Shown here piece by piece: positions 1 through 7,177 of a stretch of 64,000 nucleotides of DNA. Where the stretch lies: the NCBI RefSeq assembly GCF_018760785.1, contig NZ_JAHHZO010000017.1:1-64000 (forward strand). The letters are read 5' to 3'. A model generated the notes under the pieces. The model was not told the DNA's origin, searched no databases, and saw nothing but the letters and a program-made list of their open reading frames with translations. The stretch comes from Rhizobium sp. CSW-27. GTDB lineage: Bacteria > Pseudomonadota > Alphaproteobacteria > Rhizobiales > Rhizobiaceae. The translations under genes and the position numbers were made by a program. Numbering within the stretch: the stretch's first letter is position 1; each line of letters starts with the position of its first letter.

Positions 1-92
1 ACAACCAAACCAATCAGCAAAAGCCAACCAATCCGACAATTTCACCAGAACGAGTAACTCCGTCGCCAGCAGCGCCGCCGCCCTCGTTGGTG
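1..92 (-). other. Untranslated leader of an rRNA operon lying off the left edge
   Basis: Read on the minus strand, this stretch follows a strong promoter and has no open frame with a convincing start. From memory, its wording (CACC AACGAGGGCGGCGGCG, then a T/G-rich stretch ending in GGTTTGGTTGT) resembles the leader between the rRNA promoter and 16S rRNA in Rhizobiaceae. I infer that 16S rRNA begins a few hundred bases beyond position 1, outside the window. The rRNA gene itself is not visible here. Confidence 0.6.
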
Positions 93-98
93 AAACGG

Positions 99-155
99 CT
101 TATACGGATACCATCCTATATCGTCAATCCGGTTTTTTAAAAAACTGTCATTTTT
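99..155 (-). promoter_or_regulatory. Strong sigma70 promoter with UP-like element (rRNA promoter)
   Basis: On the minus strand there is a -35 box TTGACG (positions 122-127), exactly 17 bases of spacer, and a -10 box TATAAG (99-104). Immediately upstream, positions 131-155 are very A/T rich with T6 and A6 runs, like an UP element. The combination of near-consensus hexamers, optimal spacing and an UP element is characteristic of rRNA promoters. Transcription would start near position 92 and run out of the window to the left, divergent from the gene at 222. Confidence 0.7.
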
Positions 156-221
156 CTCGCGCCCCGTTCCGGAAGGCTTGCCGCGCCGTTAATCTGCAGC
201 CCGACTTGATGACGAAGCGGG

Positions 222-1184
222 ATGACGATGCTGGTTCTGGATGAAAGAGAGACACGCGAGGCCCTGCCCTTTCCGGAACTGATCCGGGCGGTGGAGGCGA
301 TGTTTGCCGGTGAGTGCGTAGTGCCCCTGCGCCATCATCACGCAATGGAGGTGCCCGGCGAAGCCCCGGCGACCATGCTGCTGATGCCGGCCTGGCAGCC
401 GGGCGGCTTTGCCGGGGTGAAGATCCTCAACCTGTTTCCGGACAATCACCGGCGCGCGCTGCCAACGATCATCGGCCGTTACCTTTTGTCATCCGGCACG
501 ACCGGCGAGATGCTGGCGCTGATCGAAGGCGGCGAGCTGACGGCGCGGCGCACGGCCGCCACTTCGGCACTGGCGGCCCGTTTTCTCAGCCATCCGCAGG
601 CCAGCCACATGCTGATGGTCGGCACCGGCCGGCTGTCGCTGAACCTGATCGCCGCCCATGCGGCCCTCAGGCCACTGCGACAGATTTCCGTCTGGGGGCG
701 AGACCGCGCCAAGGCGGAAGCGACGGCCGAGGAAGCAAGACGCGCAGGCTTCGATGCGCTGGCGGTCGATGACCTGGAAACGGCCTGCCGGAACGCCGAC
801 ATCATTTCCTGCGCAACACTGGCGAGCGAGCCCCTGGTGCGCGGCGCCTGGCTGAAACCGGGTGCCCATCTCGACCTGGTCGGCGCCTTCACGCCCCGCA
901 TGCGCGAAAGCGATGACGAGGCGGTGCGCCGCGCCCGGATTTTCGTCGATACCCGCGCGGGAGCCCTGCATGAGGGTGGCGATCTGGTGCAGCCGCTGGA
1001 CGCCGGCGTGATCACCACCGCTGACATCCATGCCGATCTGTTCGATCTGACGACGGGACGGCATCCGGGACGCCGGCAGGCGGATGAGATCACCCTGTTC
1101 AAATCGGTGGGTGCGGCACTGGAGGATCTGGCCGGCGCGATTCTCGCCTATGAAACGGCGCAGCGGGCAAAGGCCGGCGGATGA
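222..1184 (+). CDS. Ornithine cyclodeaminase / mu-crystallin family protein
   Basis: The 320-residue product has the ornithine cyclodeaminase/mu-crystallin layout: an N-terminal substrate domain, the LTARRTAATSALAARFL segment around residues 106-122, and a Rossmann dinucleotide motif VGTGRLS near residues 133-139, followed by DLVGAFTP. Family members are NAD(P)-dependent enzymes acting on cyclic imines or basic amino acids: ornithine cyclodeaminase, delta1-pyrroline-2-carboxylate reductase or ketimine reductase. Sequence alone does not separate these, so no symbol is given. The start at 222 is weakly supported; ATG 228 is an alternative. The stop overlaps the hrpB start (ATGA), which suggests translational coupling. 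Confidence 0.85.
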   Translation: MTMLVLDERETREALPFPELIRAVEAMFAGECVVPLRHHHAMEVPGEAPATMLLMPAWQPGGFAGVKILNLFPDNHRRALPTIIGRYLLSSGTTGEMLALIEGGELTARRTAATSALAARFLSHPQASHMLMVGTGRLSLNLIAAHAALRPLRQISVWGRDRAKAEATAEEARRAGFDALAVDDLETACRNADIISCATLASEPLVRGAWLKPGAHLDLVGAFTPRMRESDDEAVRRARIFVDTRAGALHEGGDLVQPLDAGVITTADIHADLFDLTTGRHPGRRQADEITLFKSVGAALEDLAGAILAYETAQRAKAGG

Positions 1185-3649
1185 CGGACATGCCCTTCAA
1201 CCTGCCCGTCCTGCCGGTCAGCCACGTGCTGCCGCAGATCGGAGATGCGCTGACCGGCGCCAACCGCGCCGTACTGTCTGCGCCGCCGGGCGCCGGCAAG
1301 ACGACGCTGGTGCCGCTCTTCCTGCTGCAGCAGCCATGGTGCACGGGCCGGATCATCCTGCTCGAGCCCCGGCGGCTGGCGGCCCGTGCCGCGGCAAGCC
1401 GCATGGCAAGCCTGCTTGGCGAAACGGTTGGCCAGACCGTCGGCTATCGCATGCGTCTCGACAACCGCATTTCGGCGGCAACCCGCATCGAGGTGGTCAC
1501 TGAAGGCGTGTTTGCCCGGATGATTCTCGAGGATCCCGAGCTTTCCGGCATCTCGGCGGTGCTGTTCGACGAATTTCACGAGCGGTCGCTCGATGCGGAC
1601 TTCGGTCTGGCGCTGGCACTCGATGCGCAGGGCGCCCTGCGGGAGGATCTTCGGCTGCTGGTCATGTCGGCGACGCTGGATGTGGAACGCATCGCCCGGC
1701 TGCTCGGCGATCCGCCGGTGATTCTGAGCGAGGGTCGCAGCTTTCCGGTGGAAATCCGCCATGGCGAACGGGAGGCGGGCGAGCGGATCGAGGATGCCAT
1801 GGCGCGGGCGATCCTTGCGGCGCATCGGCAGGAGAGCGGTTCGATCCTTGCCTTCCTGCCCGGGCAAGGCGAGATCCTGCGCACCGCCGAGCGGCTTGCC
1901 GGACGCCTGCCGCCCGACACGATGATCACGCCGCTTTACGGCAACCTGACCCAGAAGGAACAGGATCTGGCCATCCGGCCGGCCCCCGCCGGCACGCGCA
2001 AGGTGGTGCTGGCAACCTCGATCGCCGAAACCTCGATTACCATCGACGGCGTGCGCATCGTCATCGACAGCGGATTGCAGCGCCTGCCGGTCTTCGAACC
2101 CTCGACGGGGATCACGCGGCTGGAAACGGTGCGGACCTCCCGCGCCTCTGCCGACCAGCGCGCCGGACGCGCCGGACGCACGGAGCCCGGCATCGCCATC
2201 CGCCTGTGGCATTCCGGCCAGACGGCCGCCCTACCCGCCTTTACGCCGCCGCAGATCCTGGCCAGCGATCTGTCGGCGCTGGCGCTCGATCTCGCCCATT
2301 GGGGCGTGCATGATCCGGCCGATCTCGCCTTCCTCGATCCGCCGCCGGCGCCGGCGCTTTCCGAGGCGCGGCAGCTGCTTGTGATGATGGGCGCACTCGA
2401 CGGCGAACACCGGCTGACGCCGCGCGGCCGATTGATGCGCGGCCTTTCGCTGCCGCCCCGACTGGCGGCCATGGCGCTTGCCGGCGCAGAAGAGGGGCAG
2501 GCGCTCGCCGCCTGCCAGCTGGCGGTGCTGATGACGGAACAGGGTCTGGGCGGCCCGGACGTCGATCTCGACCATCGGCTGAGGAACTTCCGCAACGAGC
2601 GGGGCGAACGGGCCGACGCCGCCCGCCAGCTGGCCCGCCGCCTGGCGGAGAGCCTGCCGAAGGCCGAAAGGAGCGACCAGCCGGTCCAGGCGGGCGCGCT
2701 GCTGATGCATGCCTACCCCGACCGGATTGCCCTGCAGCGCGGCGCCCGCGGTCGCTTCGTGATGGCGAACGGGCGCGGCGCGGAGCTGCCGGAGACCGAA
2801 CGGCTGGCGGCCGCCCGCATGCTGGTGATTGCCGATCTGACCGGCCGGGCCGCCCAGGCCCGCATTCTTGCCGCCGCCGAGATCGACCGCGCGACCGTGG
2901 AAACCGAACTGGCCAGTGCGATCGAGCGGCGCGAGGAAGGCTATTTCGACCGGCAAAGCGGTCAGGTGCGGGCACGCAAGGTGGTGCGGCTCGGCGCACT
3001 CATTCTGGAAGAGACGCCGCTGCCTCGCCCGACGGGCCAGCAGGCGGCGGAAGCGCTCGCCGATGGCATCAGGCAGCTGGGGCTTGGCCGCCTGCCCTTC
3101 TCGAAGGATGCCGACCAGTTGCGCGAACGGCTGGGCTTCCTCTACCGCACGATCGGATCGCCCTGGCCGGACGTCTCCGAGGAAACGCTGCTGGCGCGAC
3201 TCGACGAATGGTTCGTGCCCTTCCAGACCGGCCGCACCAGCCTCGATACGATCGATTCGGCAAGCCTTTCGGAGGGCCTGCGGCTGCTGGTTCCGCATGC
3301 GCTGCGCACTCAGATCAACCGGCTGGCGCCGACGCATTTCGAGGCGCCGACCGGCCAGCGCCATCCGATCCGCTATGACGGCGAGGAGCCGGTGCTGTCG
3401 ATCCGCGTGCAGGAACTCTTCGGTCTGAAGAGTCATCCGGCCGTGGCAGATGGTCGCCTCCCCCTGCTTCTGGAGTTGACGTCGCCGGCGCATCGGCCAA
3501 TCCAGACGACGCGCGACCTTCCGGGCTTCTGGGCGGGCTCGTGGAAAGACGTGCGGGCCGACATGCGCGGACGCTATCCGAAACATCCCTGGCCGGAGGA
3601 CCCCGCCAATGCAGCTCCCACCCATCGCGCCAAGCCCCGCGGAACCTGA
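1181..3649 (+). CDS. hrpB: ATP-dependent RNA helicase HrpB
   Basis: This 822-residue DEAH-family helicase has the usual HrpB length. Visible motifs are Walker A APPGAGKTT (about residues 32-40), the Walker B box in the less common form DEFH (about 130-133), SATLD (about 163-167), and QRAGRAGR (about 326-333) in the second RecA domain. A long C-terminal HrpB-specific region runs to the end. HrpB is a non-essential bacterial RNA helicase of poorly defined target. The start overlaps the stop of the upstream gene by 4 nt; an internal ATG three codons later is possible. actS follows directly. Confidence 0.93.
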   Translation: MTDMPFNLPVLPVSHVLPQIGDALTGANRAVLSAPPGAGKTTLVPLFLLQQPWCTGRIILLEPRRLAARAAASRMASLLGETVGQTVGYRMRLDNRISAATRIEVVTEGVFARMILEDPELSGISAVLFDEFHERSLDADFGLALALDAQGALREDLRLLVMSATLDVERIARLLGDPPVILSEGRSFPVEIRHGEREAGERIEDAMARAILAAHRQESGSILAFLPGQGEILRTAERLAGRLPPDTMITPLYGNLTQKEQDLAIRPAPAGTRKVVLATSIAETSITIDGVRIVIDSGLQRLPVFEPSTGITRLETVRTSRASADQRAGRAGRTEPGIAIRLWHSGQTAALPAFTPPQILASDLSALALDLAHWGVHDPADLAFLDPPPAPALSEARQLLVMMGALDGEHRLTPRGRLMRGLSLPPRLAAMALAGAEEGQALAACQLAVLMTEQGLGGPDVDLDHRLRNFRNERGERADAARQLARRLAESLPKAERSDQPVQAGALLMHAYPDRIALQRGARGRFVMANGRGAELPETERLAAARMLVIADLTGRAAQARILAAAEIDRATVETELASAIERREEGYFDRQSGQVRARKVVRLGALILEETPLPRPTGQQAAEALADGIRQLGLGRLPFSKDADQLRERLGFLYRTIGSPWPDVSEETLLARLDEWFVPFQTGRTSLDTIDSASLSEGLRLLVPHALRTQINRLAPTHFEAPTGQRHPIRYDGEEPVLSIRVQELFGLKSHPAVADGRLPLLLELTSPAHRPIQTTRDLPGFWAGSWKDVRADMRGRYPKHPWPEDPANAAPTHRAKPRGT

Positions 3650-3662
3650 GCGGGACAAGCGC

Positions 3663-4967
3663 ATGGACAATCCCTCTATCCGTCATGCCCAGTTCGGGCG
3701 GGCCAATCGCAGCATGCGGCTGCAGACACTGGTCTGGCTGCGCTGGCTGGCGGTGGCGGGCCAGACGATCACGGTACTGTTCGTGGCGCTGGTCTTGCGC
3801 TTCTCGCTGCCGGTGGGGGAGACGGCCATCCTGATTGCCGCGCTGGCGCTGGTCAATCTGGTGCTGTCGCTCTGGTTTCCACCGACGCACAGGCTGAAGC
3901 CGCTGGCGGCGCTTTCGCTGCTCGGCTTCGACCTGCTGCAGATGAGCGGGCTGCTGTTCATCACCGGCGGGCTGGCCAATCCGTTCGCGCCGCTACTCTG
4001 CGTGCCGGTGATCATCTCGTTTGCCTCGCTGCCGCTCAGGCATTCGCTGTTCCTGCTGCTGTTTGCCATCGCCTGCACCACGCTGATCACCATTTCGCCC
4101 TATCCGGTGCCCTGGCATCCGGACGAGATCCTGATCATCTATCCCGTCATGCAGCTCGGCATCTGGTGCGCCATCGTGTCGATGATGTCCTTTGCCGCCT
4201 TCTATGCCTATCGGGTGTCGATGGAGGCGGTGCTTCTGGCCGATGCTCTGGCGGCGACCGAACTGGTGCTGGAGCGGGAGAAGCATCTGTCGCAGCTGGA
4301 CGGGCTGGCGGCGGCTGCCGCCCACGAACTCGGAACGCCGCTTGCCACCATCAGCGTCGTGGCCAAGGAAATGGAGCGGGAGCTTGCCGGCGACGAGCGC
4401 TTCGGCGAGGATGTGGCGCTGTTGCGAAGCCAGAGCGAACGCTGCCGCGACATTCTGCGACGGCTGACCTCGCTTTCGGCGGAAAACGAGGAGCACATGC
4501 GCCGCCTGCCGCTCTCCTCGCTGATCGAGGAAGTCATGGCACCGCACCGGCAGTTCGGCATCACGCTCGATCTCGTCGAGCCGAACGGCCGCAACGGCGA
4601 GCCGGTCGGGCAGCGCAATGCCGGCATTCTCTACGGCCTCGGCAACCTGATCGAAAATGCGGTGGACTTTGCGCGGCAAAAGGTGATCGTGACGGTGGAG
4701 CACGATGCGGATAAGGTCGCCATCACCATCGAAGATGACGGCATCGGCTTCGCACCCGATGTGTTAACCCATATCGGAGAACCATACATGTCGACCCGCA
4801 GTCGCGAGGACGAGCGCGCCGGAGGCCTGGGGCTTGGACTGTTCATCGCCAAGACCCTGCTGGAACGATCCGGGGCGACCCTGACGTTCTCCAATCGCGG
4901 GCCGGATGGTGAAGGTGCCCGCGTGCGGATCGTCTGGCCGCGCGCGGTCATGGAGATGAAGGCATGA
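3663..4967 (+). CDS. actS: Redox-sensing membrane histidine kinase ActS (RegB/PrrB family)
   Basis: The 434-residue protein has several hydrophobic segments in residues 20-180, then an H-box AAAHELGTPLAT with phospho-accepting His221, an N-box (NLIENAVDFA), DDGIGF and GGLGLGLFIAKTLLE in the ATPase domain. The GGLANPF motif near residues 102-108 matches the quinone-binding GGxxNPF signature of RegB/PrrB/ActS sensors, which report ubiquinone redox state. An ATG at 3609 would overlap hrpB by 41 nt; ATG 3663 is preferred because GAGCGGGA sits 7 nt upstream and lies just after the hrpB stop. The partner regulator actR follows 76 nt downstream. Confidence 0.9.
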   Translation: MDNPSIRHAQFGRANRSMRLQTLVWLRWLAVAGQTITVLFVALVLRFSLPVGETAILIAALALVNLVLSLWFPPTHRLKPLAALSLLGFDLLQMSGLLFITGGLANPFAPLLCVPVIISFASLPLRHSLFLLLFAIACTTLITISPYPVPWHPDEILIIYPVMQLGIWCAIVSMMSFAAFYAYRVSMEAVLLADALAATELVLEREKHLSQLDGLAAAAAHELGTPLATISVVAKEMERELAGDERFGEDVALLRSQSERCRDILRRLTSLSAENEEHMRRLPLSSLIEEVMAPHRQFGITLDLVEPNGRNGEPVGQRNAGILYGLGNLIENAVDFARQKVIVTVEHDADKVAITIEDDGIGFAPDVLTHIGEPYMSTRSREDERAGGLGLGLFIAKTLLERSGATLTFSNRGPDGEGARVRIVWPRAVMEMKA

Positions 4968-5043
4968 GCAGGATCGATGGGCTGACCCGATGCGCCCGCC
5001 GCATCGTAGAGACAGAAGAACAAAGCCCGGTGGAGACAGGACA

Positions 5044-5613
5044 ATGACGGCAGAAAAGATCGATGCGAACACTCCGGACCTGCTTGGACCCGATGCCAGC
5101 CTTCTGATCGTCGATGACGACGCACCCTTCCTGCGCCGCCTGGCGCGCGCCATGGAAAGCCGCGGCTTCCAGGTGGACATGGCCGAATCGGTCGCCGAGG
5201 GCATCGCGAAATCAAAGGCGCGGCCGCCGAAATATGCGGTGGTGGATCTGAGGCTCGGCGACGGCAACGGTCTCGACGTGATCGAGGCGATCCGCCAGCG
5301 GCGGGAGGACACCCGCGTCATCGTGCTGACCGGCTATGGCAATATCGCGACAGCGGTTACCGCCGTGAAGCTTGGCGCCGTCGACTATCTGTCGAAGCCG
5401 GCCGATGCCGACGACGTGTTCGCCGCGCTGACCCAGCGGCCGGGCGAAAAGGCGGATGTACCGGAAAATCCGATGTCGGCCGACCGGGTGCGCTGGGAGC
5501 ATATCCAGCGGGTCTACGAAATGTGCGAACGCAATGTCTCGGAAACCGCGCGCCGGCTGAACATGCATCGCCGCACCCTGCAGCGCATCCTCGCAAAGCG
5601 CGCGCCGAAATAG
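5044..5613 (+). CDS. actR: Response regulator ActR (RegA/PrrA family)
   Basis: The 189-residue regulator has a receiver domain with acidic pocket VDDD (residues 23-26), phospho-accepting Asp68 in VVDLRLGDG, and Lys118 in LSKPA. A short Fis-type helix-turn-helix follows at the C terminus (NVSETARRLNMHRRTLQRIL). This matches the compact RegA/PrrA/ActR type, which controls respiration, carbon and nitrogen fixation and acid tolerance genes in alphaproteobacteria. The frame is open from 4990, but ATG 5044 follows a GAGACAGG ribosome site and gives the normal family length. It is paired with actS and converges on mmcB, whose stop lies 3 nt away. Confidence 0.92.
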   Translation: MTAEKIDANTPDLLGPDASLLIVDDDAPFLRRLARAMESRGFQVDMAESVAEGIAKSKARPPKYAVVDLRLGDGNGLDVIEAIRQRREDTRVIVLTGYGNIATAVTAVKLGAVDYLSKPADADDVFAALTQRPGEKADVPENPMSADRVRWEHIQRVYEMCERNVSETARRLNMHRRTLQRILAKRAPK

Positions 5614-5616
5614 GCG

Positions 5617-6105
5617 TCAGCCTTCCTCGAAGGTCTTGCCCGTCGCCCATTCGGCTGACAGCAGCCGCTGGGCGGCAAGACGGGCGAACTGCAGGGTGAC
5701 CGCCTTGCGCGCCGCCGGCGCCAGGCGATGCTCGGGCGCTTCGCGCAGCAGATGCGCGCCATAGCCATCAGACAGGATGAGACCGCAGTCCGCCGGAAAG
5801 ATATCGGCCGGCACATCCCGGTGGGTGGCAAAGAACAGGCGGTCGCAGAAATCGCGATAGTCGGGCCATTTGCGGTCCGTCCTGAAGTCCTCGACGGAGG
5901 TCTTGATCTCGATGATCCAGATCTCGCCCTTTGCATTCAGCGTGATCAGGTCGGCGCGACGCCCGTTGGCGAGCGTCATCTCGGCAATCACCGCGTGGCG
6001 CATCTCGTTCATCAGCACCTGCACGCCGCGGCGCACCATCAGCGCGCGGTTCGACTGGCGGCCGTCGATTAACGGGTTGTTAGGGCCAATCTGAACAAGT
6101 GTCAT
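5617..6105 (-). CDS. mmcB: MmcB family DNA repair protein (PD-(D/E)XK nuclease-like)
   Basis: The 162-residue product contains RADLITL followed by IWIIEIKTS, the D...(E)xK pattern of the PD-(D/E)XK nuclease fold, and the DFRTDRKWPDYRDFCDR block typical of MmcB. In Caulobacter, MmcB is an SOS-induced repair protein linked to mitomycin C resistance; that role is transferred by family only. A much longer frame extends upstream to 7152, but it runs antisense through the transpeptidase gene, so the ATG at 6105 is chosen (MTLVQIGPNN). Confidence 0.8.
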   Translation of the reverse strand: MTLVQIGPNNPLIDGRQSNRALMVRRGVQVLMNEMRHAVIAEMTLANGRRADLITLNAKGEIWIIEIKTSVEDFRTDRKWPDYRDFCDRLFFATHRDVPADIFPADCGLILSDGYGAHLLREAPEHRLAPAARKAVTLQFARLAAQRLLSAEWATGKTFEEG

Positions 6106-6227
6106 GGGTTCGTCCGCTCTCGCTGCGTGCGCATGTTGCAAAAAGGCAATGAATTTTTCATTTGTCGCAACGCACCCGTTTGGCACCCGCGCCCGCCTTG
6201 CCAACCCTCTTCTAATGGAAAATAACC

Positions 6228-6247
6228 CATCCATCAAAAGATGGATG
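6228..6247 (+). repeat. Perfect 8-bp hairpin upstream of the L,D-transpeptidase
   Basis: CATCCATC (6228-6235), an AAAA tetraloop, and GATGGATG (6240-6247) form a perfect short inverted repeat 41 nt before the transpeptidase start. It lacks a T-run, so it is not an intrinsic terminator. It could be a leader hairpin or a small operator. Confidence 0.6.
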
Positions 6248-6288
6248 ACAGCATCTTTGCTCCCACCCCTATCCCACGAGACTTTTCC

Positions 6289-6972
6289 ATGCGCATTCGC
6301 ACCTGCATGATTGCATCCGGCCTGATGGCGATGCTCGCCCTGGCCGGCTGCTCGACGACTTCCGAAACCAAGGCCGTGCCCGTGGCGGCTGCCGCACCCG
6401 TGAAGACGCAGACGAATGCGATCTTCTCCGATGCGTACGGCCCGGTGACCGATGCCGGATACCCGCTGCCGGCGATCCCGGTCAGCCGTCTCGACAAGAA
6501 GTTCCACCGGCAGATCGTCGATTTCGATACCAAGGAACGTCCGGGCACGATCATCGTCAACACGCAGGAACGCTTCCTCTATTACATCCTGCCGGACGGC
6601 AAGGCGGTGCGCTACGGGATCGGCGTCGGCAAGCAGGGTTTTGCCTGGTCGGGTGAAGCCTATGTCGCCTGGAAGCAGGAATGGCCGACCTGGCATCCCC
6701 CGAAGGAAATGGCGGTGCGCAAGCCCGACATCGCCCGCTATGTCGAGGACGGCATGGGCCCGGGCCTCAGCAATCCGCTTGGCGCACGCGCCATGTATCT
6801 GTTCAACGAAAAGGGCCAGGACACGCTGTTTCGCCTGCACGGCACGCCGGAATGGGCCTCCATCGGCACTGCAGCCTCCTCGGGCTGCATCCGCCTGATG
6901 AACCAGGACGTGATCGATCTCTACAATCGCGTGCGTCCCGGCCGCGAAACCAAGGTTGTCGTGATCCAGTAA
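6289..6972 (+). CDS. Lipoprotein L,D-transpeptidase (YkuD family)
   Basis: The 227-residue product begins with a lipoprotein signal ending in LALAGC, so Cys21 is the likely lipidated residue. The catalytic domain carries HGTP and SSGCIRL, with nucleophile Cys200. Such enzymes make 3-3 crosslinks in peptidoglycan or attach proteins to it; rhizobia use L,D-transpeptidases heavily for polar growth. ATG 6241 lies inside a hairpin stem and would place extra residues before the signal peptide, so 6289 is preferred. A strong terminator follows 28 nt after the stop, so the gene is probably transcribed alone. Confidence 0.9.
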   Translation: MRIRTCMIASGLMAMLALAGCSTTSETKAVPVAAAAPVKTQTNAIFSDAYGPVTDAGYPLPAIPVSRLDKKFHRQIVDFDTKERPGTIIVNTQERFLYYILPDGKAVRYGIGVGKQGFAWSGEAYVAWKQEWPTWHPPKEMAVRKPDIARYVEDGMGPGLSNPLGARAMYLFNEKGQDTLFRLHGTPEWASIGTAASSGCIRLMNQDVIDLYNRVRPGRETKVVVIQ

Positions 6973-7000
6973 GGATCGACTGCCACTTCCATCAACGAAA

Positions 7001-7029
7001 AACGGCGCGTCACCCGCGCCGTTTTTTTT
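7001..7029 (+). terminator. Rho-independent terminator after the L,D-transpeptidase
   Basis: AACGGCGCG (7001-7009), loop TCACC (7010-7014 with the adjacent C), and CGCGCCGTT (7015-7023), running into eight T residues (7022-7029). This is a textbook intrinsic terminator for the plus strand. Positions 7030-7177 hold nothing else I can support. Confidence 0.92.
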
Positions 7030-7177
7030 GCGTCTCGCGTCTGGCGGCTCCGCCTGCAGGGCATGCCGGCAAGGAGACGTCGCCTTCCTGCGGGTCGTCG
7101 CCATGACGACGACGTGACAAGCAGGCACCTCGCGGTGGCGGGGCGGCGGCAACCGTTCTGCCTGCCGCCTTTCGTCC

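Noticed and set aside
1..7. ACAACCA as the 3' end of a tRNA
   Set aside because: The bases resemble a CCA end, but the strand-wise reading as an rRNA leader behind a strong minus-strand promoter explains the region better.
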